NCBI GenBank assembly: GCA_016209325.1
Contig: JACQWJ010000011.1
Coordinates: forward strand, 1-34,551
Source: Candidatus Uhrbacteria bacterium
GTDB lineage: Bacteria > Patescibacteriota > Patescibacteriia > UBA9934 > GWF2-40-263
Length of the DNA: 34,551 bases
Direction of reading: 5' to 3'
Below are positions 16,868 through 25,918 of the stretch, in pieces (the stretch's first letter is position 1; every line of letters starts with the position of its first letter). The position numbers and the translations under genes were made by a program. The notes under the pieces were generated by a model. The model did no database searches. It had not been told where the DNA came from and saw nothing but the letters and a program-made list of their open reading frames with translations.

Positions 16868-18811
16868 TCAGGGATGATGTTCCGCCCACCAGGCGAAGAT
16901 GTCGCGCGCGATCGGGACTGCCGCTGCGGATCCTTCCCCGCCGTTTTCGACGAGGACGGCGACGACGATTTCAGGATCGTCATAAGGGGCGAAGCCCGTG
17001 AACCAGGCATGTGTCTCGACGTCTCCCCCCGGCTGGGCCGTGCCAGTCTTTCCCGCCGCGGCAATCGGAAGCGCGGCGAGGGCACGAGCGCTCCCTTGCG
17101 TCACGGCCTGACGCATGCCTTCGCGGACCGTCGACAGGACGTTAGCGATCTCCTGGGGAACGGCAACTCCTTCGGGCGAGACTTCCTGCCCTCCGACATC
17201 CCGCACAACGTGCGGTGTCCATCGCATCCCACCATTCGCCACCGTCGCCGTCGCCACAGTCATTTGAAGCGGTGTAACGAGTAGATCGCCTTGGCCGATC
17301 GCCAAATGGTAGGTGTCCCCCAGGTACCAACGTTCACCCTTTGTCTGTTCCTTCCATTCCTTAGACGGAAGGAATCCCGATGCCTCACCCGGAAGCTCAA
17401 TACCGCTTGGAGAACCGAATCCGAAGGATCGGGCGTATTGTACGATGCGGTCTACACCCAAACCAACGAATGTGTCATAACCTCCTCCGATGATGTAAAA
17501 AAACGTGTTAACGGACTCGGCCAGGGCCTTTCGAACGTCGGTCACCCCGTGTCCGCCAGCCTTCCAGTCGGGAAACAAGCGGTCTATGTACAAACCGCCC
17601 GTCGAGAGAAAGGACGTGGAAGGCGTGATCAGCTCTTCGGCCAGGGCAGCCGCGGCCACATAGGGCTTGATGGTTGATCCGGAGGAAAATTCTCCGGCCG
17701 TCGCGCGTGGAAACAGAGGGTGAGCAGGGTCCGCCTGAAGTGCTTCATACGTTGCTGTGTCAATACCTCGAGCAAACGCATTGTTGTCGTAGGCCGGCCA
17801 GCTCACGAGGCTCAATATCTCCCCATTGCGGGAATCCATGACAACGACAGATCCTTTACGGACTTGTAATGCATCCAACGTTTCACGCAACCGATTTTCA
17901 ACGAGGGTTTGCAGCTCCGCGTCAATGGACAACGTGACGGCTTCCCCATCGATCGGCATTTCCTCGGACAAAACCACGCTCTCCTCCCCGAGGGCGTCAA
18001 CTTCGATCCGCTTCTTGCCAAAGGTCCCACGGAGCTCACGTTCCAAGGCGAGCTCAACGCCGGATTTGCCGATTTCGTCCGTGCGAGCATACCCGGCGGG
18101 TTGCCAAAAAACGAATTCATCGACACTGATCTTTCCAACGTATCCAAGCACGTGGGACATGGAAGCGGCCGACGCGGGATATCGACGCTTCGTCCCAACC
18201 TGAACGGAAAATCCTGGTAATTCTGCGTCACGGACCATGAGCAGAAGCGCGCGAGCATAATCCACATCCTTCCAGACAACGATGTCTTCAGAGGGGAATG
18301 CGGCGTACTCTTGAAGGAGAAGGTCCAAATCCGTGCGCTGGAGTCCAACCAGATCCGCGACACGATCAAACAAAACGTCACGCTCCGTCGACTCTTCCGG
18401 CAGATCCTCGATGCGCAAGGTGAGGGTAAACGCGGGGACGTTTTCCGCCAATGTTCTGCCCGCGCGGTCCAGGATCACGCCGCGGGCGGACGGGACGCGC
18501 AACGTGCGCGACCGATTCCCTTCGGCCTGAAGACGGTACGCGTCTCCCTCCCAACCTTGAAGATAAGCGATGCGGACGCCAAATCCCAGAAACAGAATCA
18601 GGACACACGCAAACGCCGTACGGAAGCGGTCACGACGGATACCGAGTCCGAGGAATCCACCTTCCTGTGGCGCCGTCCCGACGGATAGGGGCATCATGTT
18701 CTCCCATGCCTCGTCTTCACGGGAGGGAGCACGGCGTCCCATGGTCCCTTCCTGAATGGGAAAGGGCGAGTCAGTGGAGGAAGAAGAGCGAAAAAAGGAC
18801 ATACCGAACAT
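16868..18811 (-). CDS. mrdA: Penicillin-binding protein 2 (elongasome transpeptidase)
   Basis: 647 aa; the ATG directly follows the mreD stop (TGAATG). It is a class B PBP that crosslinks peptidoglycan during elongation with RodA and MreBCD. A cytoplasmic N-terminus of ~63 residues, longer than usual, precedes one TM helix (~64-84). The pedestal domain includes RVPSARGVILDRAGRTLAENVP. The transpeptidase domain has SxxK (S379-TI-K382), SxN (S433-V-N435) and KTG (588-590, GKTGTAQ), all intact. rodA is not in the window. Confidence 0.95.
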   Translation of the reverse strand: MFGMSFFRSSSSTDSPFPIQEGTMGRRAPSREDEAWENMMPLSVGTAPQEGGFLGLGIRRDRFRTAFACVLILFLGFGVRIAYLQGWEGDAYRLQAEGNRSRTLRVPSARGVILDRAGRTLAENVPAFTLTLRIEDLPEESTERDVLFDRVADLVGLQRTDLDLLLQEYAAFPSEDIVVWKDVDYARALLLMVRDAELPGFSVQVGTKRRYPASAASMSHVLGYVGKISVDEFVFWQPAGYARTDEIGKSGVELALERELRGTFGKKRIEVDALGEESVVLSEEMPIDGEAVTLSIDAELQTLVENRLRETLDALQVRKGSVVVMDSRNGEILSLVSWPAYDNNAFARGIDTATYEALQADPAHPLFPRATAGEFSSGSTIKPYVAAAALAEELITPSTSFLSTGGLYIDRLFPDWKAGGHGVTDVRKALAESVNTFFYIIGGGYDTFVGLGVDRIVQYARSFGFGSPSGIELPGEASGFLPSKEWKEQTKGERWYLGDTYHLAIGQGDLLVTPLQMTVATATVANGGMRWTPHVVRDVGGQEVSPEGVAVPQEIANVLSTVREGMRQAVTQGSARALAALPIAAAGKTGTAQPGGDVETHAWFTGFAPYDDPEIVVAVLVENGGEGSAAAVPIARDIFAWWAEHHP

Positions 18812-19342
18812 TCAGGAAGTTTGGTGTGGAAAAAAGACGAACAGACGTCGTAGAACCACAGCCGTTTTTTGAAAAAAGAAAAAAAGGAGACTGGCCCACA
18901 ACGTAAGAAAAACCGCCTGCACGAGAAAAAACAAACCAAGATCAGACCATGGAACGGGTACGCCCGTGATCCAAGCTTGCCCGAAAAAAAACACGGTATG
19001 CAGTGCGTGGAGAAATGCCAAACAAACAAGGGAGCAGCCCACGGTCCCGGAGAGAGTCCGATGAGAAAACAAGCGTCGGGTCAGAAAGATGCCTATCAAG
19101 GAGACCGTCAGGTAGACGACTATTTCACCGGGCATCACGCCCATGCGCGACAGATCCAGAAATGCTCCCTGCAAAACCAGCCACCATGGCCCAAACGGTC
19201 CGCGCACGTACTGCAGAGCATACATTCCGAAGGCGAAGAGGATGGGCATGAACCGGAACGGCGGTGGAAGCGATGTAATAAAGCTGGTCTGCAGGGCAAA
19301 CATCAAAAAAAACAAACAGGCACATGCAACGAAACGGGACAT
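18812..19342 (-). CDS. mreD: Rod-shape protein MreD
   Basis: 176 aa from ATG 19342, one nucleotide after the mreC stop (TGATATG). It has five or six hydrophobic helices, including FVACACLFFLMFALQTSFI, FRFMPILFAFGMYALQYV and EIVVYLTVSLIGIFLTRRLF, with LQGAFLDLSRMGVMPGE matching the conserved G...D loop of MreD. It is a membrane component of the elongasome, recognised mainly from topology and position between mreC and mrdA. The ORF-track start at 19552 would overlap mreC heavily. Confidence 0.85.
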   Translation of the reverse strand: MSRFVACACLFFLMFALQTSFITSLPPPFRFMPILFAFGMYALQYVRGPFGPWWLVLQGAFLDLSRMGVMPGEIVVYLTVSLIGIFLTRRLFSHRTLSGTVGCSLVCLAFLHALHTVFFFGQAWITGVPVPWSDLGLFFLVQAVFLTLWASLLFFFFQKTAVVLRRLFVFFPHQTS

Positions 19343-19343
19343 A

Positions 19344-20150
19344 TCAAGGGGAAATATCCGGCAAGATGACGGAAACGAGACTATATTGGGACGAATCGAC
19401 GATCGGCTCGACGAATGCTTGTTGAAAAGGAGCCTCAGGGTCCCTGGATACTCCGTTGACGATCCCAACGAGCAGACCCGACGGAATTCCCTCCTCCTGA
19501 CCGGAAGTGATGACGAGGTCGTCAACTGCAAGCAGCTGATCGTTTGGAACAAAACGTAACATCAGGAGGAAACCGGACGTGCCTTCCAGGATGCCGATGG
19601 GGCGCGTGTCCGCCAGCAGCGACACAGAGAGTTTAGAACGACGGTCTCCGAGGGACCGAACAAGCGCGGCGTGGGAAAACACCTCCGTGACTTTTCCCAC
19701 GATCATTCCCTTCCCCACGACGACGGGTGCACCAAGACGTATCCCATCGTCCGAACCGCGATCCACAAGAAACGTCGATTGCAGAGGATCCGCCGACCGG
19801 CTGAGAACGCGGGCGGTCACATGCCGAAAGGATTGACGTTCGAAAAACGCGATTTGATCTTTCAAATTTTGATTTTCCTGACGAAGCGGTTCCAGAGAAA
19901 CGGTTTGCAACAGACACTGAGTCAGACGCTCCTCCAGGAGACCTCGATCCTCCGCGAGCACGAAACCGAATCCCGGAACGCGCTGTCTCCATTGAGACGT
20001 GGTCCAAACTCCGACAGAAGACAAGGGGCGTTGTAGCCAGCGCAACAGATAAGGGCCGAGGAGCAGAAGCACAACAACAGCAAACATCGACAAAAGGAGA
20101 AGAGGAATCCTCGGAACCATGGAGCGCCAAGGCCGTTTGGGGATGGTCAT
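19344..20150 (-). CDS. mreC: Rod-shape protein MreC
   Basis: 268 aa from ATG 20150, overlapping the mreB stop (ATGA). One N-terminal TM helix (~15-35, IPLLLLSMFAVVVLLLLGPYLL) precedes a coiled coil with LEPLRQENQNLKDQIAFFERQ. The periplasmic-type beta domains follow: ARVLSRSADPLQSTFLVDRGSDDGIRLGAPVV, GKVTEVFSHAALVRSLGDRRSKLSV and LVITSGQEEGIPSGLLVG, which is the family pattern. It links MreB filaments to PBP2 outside the membrane. Confidence 0.93.
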   Translation of the reverse strand: MTIPKRPWRSMVPRIPLLLLSMFAVVVLLLLGPYLLRWLQRPLSSVGVWTTSQWRQRVPGFGFVLAEDRGLLEERLTQCLLQTVSLEPLRQENQNLKDQIAFFERQSFRHVTARVLSRSADPLQSTFLVDRGSDDGIRLGAPVVVGKGMIVGKVTEVFSHAALVRSLGDRRSKLSVSLLADTRPIGILEGTSGFLLMLRFVPNDQLLAVDDLVITSGQEEGIPSGLLVGIVNGVSRDPEAPFQQAFVEPIVDSSQYSLVSVILPDISP

Positions 20151-21199
20151 AGAATCCCTCCTCCCTTCGAAGACGGAAGTGCAACGTCCTGGAGCAGCGC
20201 GGGCTGGTCGATGAGGAGTCCGGCCCCCCGCACGACACATGTGAGGGGATCGTCGGCCACGCGTACGGGAATCGCCGTCTCGGTCGCCAGCAGCTTGTCG
20301 AATCCCTTCAGGAGTGCTCCTCCTCCAGCCAGGATGATTCCCCGCTCGTAAATGTCGGCCACGAGTTCGGGAGGGGTGATCTCCAAGGTGGCTTTGATGT
20401 TTTCTACGATCGTACGCACCGAACGGGAAAGGGCTTCTCGCATTTGCGAATCGTTCACAATGATCTCCTTTGGAAGACCTGTGACCATGTCACGACCGCG
20501 GATTTCCATCTGCAGGGGCTCTTCAAGAGGAATGGCACTACCGATCCGCATTTTGATCATCTCCGCATGCCGCTCCCCGAGCAGGAGGTTGAACACGTCC
20601 CGACTGTAGGTCATGATGTTCTTGTTGAATTCCTCTCCCGCGATGGGGAGAGACTTCCAGGTGACGACGCCAGCCAGCGAAATGACCGCGATGTCGGTTG
20701 TCCCTCCCCCAATGTCAACCATGAGGGTGCCAAGTGAGTCCTGCACGGGAAGGCGCGCGCCGATCGCAGCCAACATAGGCTCCTCGACAAGATAGACTTC
20801 ACGAGCACCCGCCGACAAGACGGCGTCTTCAACGGCCTTGCGTTCAACTTCGGTGATCTCCAACGGAACGCCGATCACGACCAGCGGACGCGGAAGGAGC
20901 ACGTGGGACTCCTGGTGCACACGGTCAATGAAGTACTTGAGCATTTTTTCGGTGGCCTCGAAGTCCGAAATAACGCCCTTCGTCAAGGGCTTAATGATGT
21001 GAAGATGGGGGGGCGTCTTGCCCAGCATGTCCCGGGCATCCCGTCCCACGGCGAGGATCTGGTCGGTTCGCGAATTTACGGCGACGACGGAAGGTTCGTT
21101 AATCAAAATGCCCTTGTCTTTGACGTACACAAGAGTATTGGCCGTTCCGAGATCGATTCCCAAATCTTTGGAAAATTTTCCGAGAAACCGCTTGAACAT
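20147..21199 (-). CDS. mreB: Rod-shape actin homologue MreB
   Basis: 350 aa from ATG 21199 (the track adds seven residues from a TTG). It forms membrane-bound actin-like filaments that guide elongation synthesis. The actin ATPase motifs are clear: phosphate 1 DLGIDLGTANTLVYV, connect 1 and the phosphate 2 loop LMVDIGGGTTDIAVISL, and adenosine motif IILAGGGALLKGFDKLL. The N-terminal MFKRFLGKF is a plausible amphipathic membrane-binding helix. It is the first gene of mreBCD-mrdA, with its own promoter. Confidence 0.97.
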   Translation of the reverse strand: MFKRFLGKFSKDLGIDLGTANTLVYVKDKGILINEPSVVAVNSRTDQILAVGRDARDMLGKTPPHLHIIKPLTKGVISDFEATEKMLKYFIDRVHQESHVLLPRPLVVIGVPLEITEVERKAVEDAVLSAGAREVYLVEEPMLAAIGARLPVQDSLGTLMVDIGGGTTDIAVISLAGVVTWKSLPIAGEEFNKNIMTYSRDVFNLLLGERHAEMIKMRIGSAIPLEEPLQMEIRGRDMVTGLPKEIIVNDSQMREALSRSVRTIVENIKATLEITPPELVADIYERGIILAGGGALLKGFDKLLATETAIPVRVADDPLTCVVRGAGLLIDQPALLQDVALPSSKGGGIL

Positions 21200-21226
21200 G
21201 AATATTTTGGTAGGGAACAAGCCTTT

Positions 21227-21255
21227 ATCCTATCGGATGAAAAAAAGCTTGGCAA
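21227..21255 (-). promoter_or_regulatory. Promoter of the mreBCD-mrdA unit
   Basis: On the minus strand TTGCCA (21250-21255), a 17-nt spacer and TAGGAT (21227-21232) precede the mreB ATG by 27 nt. The region lies between the 131-aa gene and mreB. Confidence 0.6.
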
Positions 21256-21279
21256 GGGAAAATTGAACACTCTTTGTCG

Positions 21280-21675
21280 TCAATCCTTAACCGACCTGCG
21301 AAAAGCCTGCGAGGCTAGGAAGGCAAGCTCAAGCGCGCTCACGATCGCGACCAGGAGAAGGATGTTCCACCAGGTGAGCAGGCCCCGGGCAAGCAGCGCC
21401 AAGGATGCGATAAGTAGGAGGGAAAACAGAACTCCCTGACGGAAGGAGACGAGGACGTGGCGTGATACGAGCTCGTCTTTACGCATATGGCGGCGCACAG
21501 TAGTCGTCGCAAGAGTAAACGTCCCAAGCAGCGCGACGAATAACGTCAGGTAAAAAAAGACGAACGCCGTAAATCCGGCTGTCGTTGGATCAATCCCAAA
21601 CAGGACGTAACCCCACGCAAACCACATGGCAAGCGTGGCGGATCCCATGACGAGCATGAACCAGCGAAATGTCAT
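21280..21675 (-). CDS. Hypothetical four-helix membrane protein
   Basis: 131 aa. Four hydrophobic helices are seen: WFMLVMGSATLAMWFAWGYVLF, GFTAFVFFYLTLFVALLGTF, VLFSLLLIASLALLARGL and WWNILLLVAIVSALELAFLA, with a basic loop TVRRHMRKDELVSR between helices 2 and 3. No family is recognised with certainty; similar small membrane proteins are frequent in CPR genomes. It starts 3 nt after the DUF721-like gene and so is probably co-transcribed with it and the helicase. Confidence 0.75.
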   Translation of the reverse strand: MTFRWFMLVMGSATLAMWFAWGYVLFGIDPTTAGFTAFVFFYLTLFVALLGTFTLATTTVRRHMRKDELVSRHVLVSFRQGVLFSLLLIASLALLARGLLTWWNILLLVAIVSALELAFLASQAFRRSVKD

Positions 21676-21678
21676 AGC

Positions 21679-22002
21679 TTACTCCATCGTATCATGGAAA
21701 TCGGAAACGATCCGCGTGCGCACACGGGCGACAGGAACTCCCGGAAGCCGTTCGGACAGGAGCGCAAGGAGGTCCGCTTCCCGTTCGAGGATGAAATGGG
21801 CGGCGGCGGCGTTCCGACAGCCGACGACGACCGTGCCCTCCTGGGCAAAAAACAAGGTCATGACATCCCCTTCCCTTCCCGGCGGCAGGATGGCGGTCAG
21901 ACAGGCATTGCAGGTTTCGACGACCCAGGAGGCTTCGGCTTGGACGGAGACGGGCCCGCGGCGTACGGCCTGGGGCAGGAGATCGCGCAAGGACTGAAAC
22001 AT
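21679..22002 (-). CDS. DUF721/DciA-like protein
   Basis: 107 aa, 6 nt after the helicase stop. The pattern SWVVETCNACLTAILPPG, VMTLFFAQEGTVVVGCRNAAAAHFIL, READLLALLSERLPG and VARVRTRIV matches the compact fold of DUF721 proteins (a W-x-x-V..C segment, a strand pair, then a helix and a final strand). This family includes DciA, the replicative-helicase loader of many bacteria. The similarity is pattern-level only, so the DciA role is inference. It might also simply serve the neighbouring helicase. Confidence 0.5.
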   Translation of the reverse strand: MFQSLRDLLPQAVRRGPVSVQAEASWVVETCNACLTAILPPGREGDVMTLFFAQEGTVVVGCRNAAAAHFILEREADLLALLSERLPGVPVARVRTRIVSDFHDTME

Positions 22003-22008
22003 AAGGAC

Positions 22009-24963
22009 TCAATCCGCCTGGCGGAATTCACAGATATCGCGGAAGTCGCAATACCGGCAGTCGAATCCCGGTGTCGCCTCAAACCGGCTGGCCCGCATGC
22101 GGTCCGCCTGCTCGGCGATTTCGCCCTCGAACGCCTCCAATTCTTCGGGAGTTCCAAGAAAGCTCAGTTCCGAATGATCGTCGAGATAATGGTAGGTCAG
22201 CTTCTTCGGCACGAGCCCGAGGCTCCGCTCGGCCGCCAGTTGGTAGAGCCACAGCTGCTTCTTATCCTTCTTCTCGAGCTTGTCCTTGGGAGCGCCCGTC
22301 TTGTAGTCGACGATTTCCACACCTCCCTCGACGCAGTCGATCCGGTCAATGCGGCCCTTTAACATGACGCCACCCAGTTTCATGGCGAACGCCTGCTCCA
22401 CGGCAAACGGTATGGGAGGAGCCGTGCGAAGCAGTGCTGCGTAGGACTTCAGCGCTTCCCTGCCCTTCGCTTTGTAGGCGTCGCGCTCACGCTCGCTCGG
22501 GTACCACTCGTCGATCCAGGCTTTGTCGAACAGGTCGAGGAGCTCCTGCGCGTTCATGGGAACGGACGCGGCAGGGGAGGACGGTGGCGTTGTTTCAAAT
22601 AGCCCTCCCTGGCTTTTGCCCTCCCGGTCGATCCACAGCTGAAACCAGGCCTGGAGCGCGCCGTGCATACTCTTGCCGTACGACTGGGTCCAGGTGGAAA
22701 AAACAGGGATCTTCAGGATGTGCGCGAACTTGTACTGCAGGGGGCATGTCTCAAAGGCTCGGAGCTGGGTGAAACTAAACTGTCGCGGCAGTTCATACGG
22801 AACCGGCGTGTCAGACGTCGGAACGGACATCTCGGTTTCTTCCGCAAACGGATCCGCCACATCGAAAACAAGATCCGCCGCCGAAGCCTGAATGTCAAGC
22901 TCATGGAGGAAACGCGACAATTTTTTCTTACGCGCACCACCATAGTCGTCGGCGGAGGTGAAGAAGAGCGCGTCCTTGGCCCGCGTGATGGCCACGTAAA
23001 ACAACCGACGTTCCTCTTCCAGGTGGTCGTCGCCCCCGGGCAGGCGCTGCTGCGTGAGGTCCGCCGGAAGCGGAATGGGGTCCCGTCGCTCGAACGTCGG
23101 AAAGCGACGGTCGACGAGATTCACGACGAACACGAAACGGAATTCGAGACCCTTCGATCCGTGCACAGTCATGATGCGGACCGCGTCGGGACCGATCTCG
23201 CGGTCGGGCGACAGGGAACCCTCCTCCCCCGCGTCGCGCTCATGGCCGAGCTCGGTCAGAAAGGCGCGCAGGGTCGGATGGCGTCCGTGCGCGTCGAAGC
23301 GCTTGGCCCGCTCATGGAATTGGTGGAGGAAACGAAAGTCCTCGAGCTTCCGGGCTTCGGACAGGCCGTTCACGTGCGCGACGAGTTTGCTCTCACGCGC
23401 CACGCGGACCACCATCACAGAGGCGGTGCGCGTCTTCGCCTCCTGGATCAGGCGGTCGAGGAGGGACAAGAGGGTCTCGACGGCCTGCGCGGTCGGCTCG
23501 TCGACACCGGAGATCGCGCGGACCGAGCGGCAGACGTCGTACAGCGCCTTGCCCTGCCGGTGGGCCTCGTGGGTGAGCGTAACGAGCGCGTGCGGGGTCA
23601 GGCCGAAGAGGGGGTGGGCGAGCGCGCGGTAGAGGCTGGGGCTGTGGTACGGATCGTCAACGATCCGTACGAACGCGACCAGGTCCAAGATGACGCCTTT
23701 GGCATACAGACCGCGCAGGGCCATGAATTGATACGGAATACCGCAACGTTCAAAGACCTGGACGAAGTCGTCGGCGGAACCGTTGGCGCGCACGAGCACG
23801 CCGAAGTCGCCCCACGTCGCGTCTGGATGGGTGGCGCGAAGCTCAAAAATCTTGGAAGCGACCCCACGAACTTCCTCGACAAGCGACGAAAAATGCAGGT
23901 GCTCGACATGCCCCTCCTCCGCGCGTTCCGACACGAGCCGCTTGGACAGCGCGGAACCGTCTCCCGCCGGCCGTCCTTCGAGGCGATTAGGGTTGTTGGC
24001 CTGAATAAACGCGTAGGCGCGGTCCAGAATCTTCTGTCCCGAGCGGTAGTTCCTGACCAGCACCACCTTCTTTGCGTCAGGAAAATCTCCCTCGAACTCG
24101 AGGATATTCGCCAAGGACGCGCCGCGGAAGCGGTAGATCGCCTGGTCGTCGTCGCCGACCACCGTTACGTTGTTCCGCGGCGCCGCAAGCTTCTTGATGA
24201 GCTCGTACTGAGCCCCATTCGTGTCCTGAAACTCGTCGACGAGGAGATAGGGATACCGCTCGCGGAGCGCGTTCAGCACATGCGGCCGCTCGCGGATCAG
24301 CCGTAGCGTCTCCAAAATAAGATCGCCGAAGTCGAGAGCGTCTTCCTCGCGCAGGATCTGCTGGTAGACGTGGTATGCGCGTGCCAACTCTTCCAACCGT
24401 TTCGTCTCAAGATTCGCCTCGTCGTCCGCTTGGGCACTGTCGAGATTGGCCTTCTTCGATTCCGCGTACGCGAGGTACGCGTCGGGCGACACCATCTCGT
24501 CCTTGGCCCGCGAGAAGTGCTGAAGAAGCGCCTTGATGTACTTCGTGGGATTCCCCATCGGCCGGTAATAATCGAGTTCAAACCGGTCGAGCGACTGCCG
24601 CACGAGCAGCCACGCGTCGAGCTCGTCGACCAGGGTGAAGTCGCGCGGCAACCCAATCTCGACGCCGTAATCCCGGAGCACTTGTTCGCAAAAAGCATGG
24701 AACGTCGAAATCTGCGTGTTCACGTACCCGTACGGCAGGAGCAGATCAACACGCTCCTCCATCTCCGCTGCCGCCTTGTCGGTAAAGGTCAGCGCCAGAA
24801 TGTTTTCCGGCTTTATTCCCTGGTTCTGAATCAGCCAACCGATGCGCCGCGTAATCACGGTGGTCTTCCCCGTCCCCGCCCCGGCGATAATCATAAGCGG
24901 CCCCGTCGTATGCGTGACGGCCTGGATTTGTTCGGGATTCAGGTTGTCGAGCAGGGTTTCCAT
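22009..24963 (-). CDS. UvrD/PcrA-family helicase with C-terminal RecB-type Fe-S nuclease
   Basis: 984 aa. It is a superfamily 1A 3'-5' DNA helicase: Q motif LNPEQIQAV, Walker A GAGTGKTT (28-35), motif Ia ALTFTDKAAAEMEER, Walker B LLVDEFQDTN, motif III VVGDDDQAIYRFRGA, motif IV RNYRSGQKIL, motif V TVHGSKGLEF and motif VI YVAITRAKD. The C-terminal ~250 residues form a PD-(D/E)xK nuclease: LKGRIDRID, VEIVDYKTG, plus four cysteines in AFETCPLQYKF and CRYCDFRDICEF that fit the AddB/AdnA-type iron-sulfur staple. Such fused proteins process double-strand breaks (AdnA/RecB-like). No partner subunit is visible. It heads a three-gene unit. Confidence 0.93.
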   Translation of the reverse strand: METLLDNLNPEQIQAVTHTTGPLMIIAGAGTGKTTVITRRIGWLIQNQGIKPENILALTFTDKAAAEMEERVDLLLPYGYVNTQISTFHAFCEQVLRDYGVEIGLPRDFTLVDELDAWLLVRQSLDRFELDYYRPMGNPTKYIKALLQHFSRAKDEMVSPDAYLAYAESKKANLDSAQADDEANLETKRLEELARAYHVYQQILREEDALDFGDLILETLRLIRERPHVLNALRERYPYLLVDEFQDTNGAQYELIKKLAAPRNNVTVVGDDDQAIYRFRGASLANILEFEGDFPDAKKVVLVRNYRSGQKILDRAYAFIQANNPNRLEGRPAGDGSALSKRLVSERAEEGHVEHLHFSSLVEEVRGVASKIFELRATHPDATWGDFGVLVRANGSADDFVQVFERCGIPYQFMALRGLYAKGVILDLVAFVRIVDDPYHSPSLYRALAHPLFGLTPHALVTLTHEAHRQGKALYDVCRSVRAISGVDEPTAQAVETLLSLLDRLIQEAKTRTASVMVVRVARESKLVAHVNGLSEARKLEDFRFLHQFHERAKRFDAHGRHPTLRAFLTELGHERDAGEEGSLSPDREIGPDAVRIMTVHGSKGLEFRFVFVVNLVDRRFPTFERRDPIPLPADLTQQRLPGGDDHLEEERRLFYVAITRAKDALFFTSADDYGGARKKKLSRFLHELDIQASAADLVFDVADPFAEETEMSVPTSDTPVPYELPRQFSFTQLRAFETCPLQYKFAHILKIPVFSTWTQSYGKSMHGALQAWFQLWIDREGKSQGGLFETTPPSSPAASVPMNAQELLDLFDKAWIDEWYPSERERDAYKAKGREALKSYAALLRTAPPIPFAVEQAFAMKLGGVMLKGRIDRIDCVEGGVEIVDYKTGAPKDKLEKKDKKQLWLYQLAAERSLGLVPKKLTYHYLDDHSELSFLGTPEELEAFEGEIAEQADRMRASRFEATPGFDCRYCDFRDICEFRQAD

Positions 24964-24973
24964 ATCGGGGGGA

Positions 24974-24979
24974 ATTATA
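24974..24979 (-). promoter_or_regulatory. Possible -10 box for the helicase gene
   Basis: TATAAT on the minus strand sits 10 nt upstream of the ATG at 24963, which would give an almost leaderless transcript. No convincing -35 is present. Confidence 0.35.
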
Positions 24980-25034
24980 TATCAGCGGGGAGGTTTAGTT
25001 TAGTTTTCTTCGGTAAGAAGTAAGTTTATGTTAT

Positions 25035-25063
25035 TTGACAAAGAAGATACTTTCCGATACCTT
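25035..25063 (+). promoter_or_regulatory. Possible promoter for the 25122 gene
   Basis: A perfect TTGACA (25035-25040) is followed after 17 nt by TACCTT (25058-25063), a weak -10. Confidence 0.35.
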
Positions 25064-25121
25064 CCCAAAGTAGTCAGTCTGCATTGATCCAAAAACACCT
25101 TCATGGCATTGGAGAACGGTG

Positions 25122-25589
25122 ATGATTTACCGAAACTGGAAAGCAATTACGGATTCGAGCCAGATCGATCCGTACATGACGAGGGCACTGGCTCTACTGA
25201 ATCTCGACAGTCCTCTGGGGCGCGAGTTCGTCAACCGATTTCCCGAGTGGTTCTCCACCACCCCTCTGGAGGACGCTGGCCCGATTCCGCTGTCCGTGAT
25301 TCGAACGACGGCCTGCCGGCTCGACGGGATGGAACGCGCCGCGGATTTTCCCTTCAGTTGCGGAGCAACGGTCGAGCTCGGCATCCCGACCCTTCAATTC
25401 GCTCTGAACAGTCATACGGAACGGGAGTGGGGTATCCCGCTCATTCCGCCAGAGTTGAAGGAGGTCAAGCAGCAGGGCACCACGATCAACCACGGTGTGG
25501 AAACGTTCGTGTGTCTTGAATACAACACGAATAGCGGAGTGGGAATCGTCTACTTCGCTCCCCTTATATACGTCGACCCGACATCCTGA
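25122..25589 (+). CDS. Unrecognised protein
   Basis: 155 aa from ATG 25122, chosen over GTG 25119 because GGAG lies 7 nt upstream. I do not recognise a family. The protein has no TM helix or signal peptide. It contains ALALLNLDSPLGREFVNRFPEWF, a central beta-rich half (ATVELGIPTLQFALNSH) and a C-terminal VGIVYFAPLIYVDP. It stands alone between its own promoter candidate and a terminator. It borders a toxin-antitoxin patch, so it may be an accessory or recently acquired gene. Confidence 0.65.
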   Translation: MIYRNWKAITDSSQIDPYMTRALALLNLDSPLGREFVNRFPEWFSTTPLEDAGPIPLSVIRTTACRLDGMERAADFPFSCGATVELGIPTLQFALNSHTEREWGIPLIPPELKEVKQQGTTINHGVETFVCLEYNTNSGVGIVYFAPLIYVDPTS

Positions 25590-25600
25590 TGCCGTTCCTC

Positions 25601-25641
25601 GCGCTCCCACCGGGTCCTCCGGCGGCGGGCGCTTTTCTTTT
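25601..25641 (+). terminator. Rho-independent terminator
   Basis: A GC-rich imperfect hairpin (GCGCTCCCACCGG / CCGGCGGCGGGCGC) is followed by TTTTCTTTT, 12 nt after the stop of the 25122 gene. Confidence 0.65.
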
Positions 25642-25762
25642 GAACAGGATGTCGAGTTTACGCATTACAAGAGAAATGTTACAGTCAAATTGTATGCCTC
25701 TTGCAAGCACAAAAACACGTCAGGCCTCGGTGGGCCAAAAGGAATTGCGACGCGTATTTAAG

Positions 25763-25912
25763 ATGAGTACGGCGTTGGTGGATTTGGTGGAAAGCATTCT
25801 GGAAGATACGAACAATTTCAAACAGGAATTCACACGAGGTCTGCGCACGTCCCTCAAGCAAGTCAAAAAGGGGAACGTCAAAAAAATCGAGAGTCTGTCC
25901 GATCTCAGGTGA
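25763..25912 (+). CDS. Short antitoxin partner of the RelE-type toxin
   Basis: 49 aa from ATG 25763; the ORF-track version to 25589 runs through the terminator and is unlikely. The sequence is highly charged, with ESILEDTNNFKQEF and LRTSLKQVKKGNVKKIESLSDLR. The tail K-Q-V-K-K-G-x-x-K-x-I-E-S-L-x-D-L is typical of small antitoxins encoded just upstream of RelE/ParE toxins. No DNA-binding domain is evident at this length. The toxin starts 6 nt downstream. Confidence 0.6.
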   Translation: MSTALVDLVESILEDTNNFKQEFTRGLRTSLKQVKKGNVKKIESLSDLR

Positions 25913-25918
25913 GGCCGT

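Noticed and set aside
22663-24306. 547-aa plus-strand ORF
   Set aside because: It is antisense to the UvrD-type helicase, whose motifs are complete; the composition is that of a shadow frame in GC-rich sequence.
25589-25762. 107-aa version of the antitoxin ORF
   Set aside because: Its first part overlaps the terminator hairpin and the region before the probable start at 25763.
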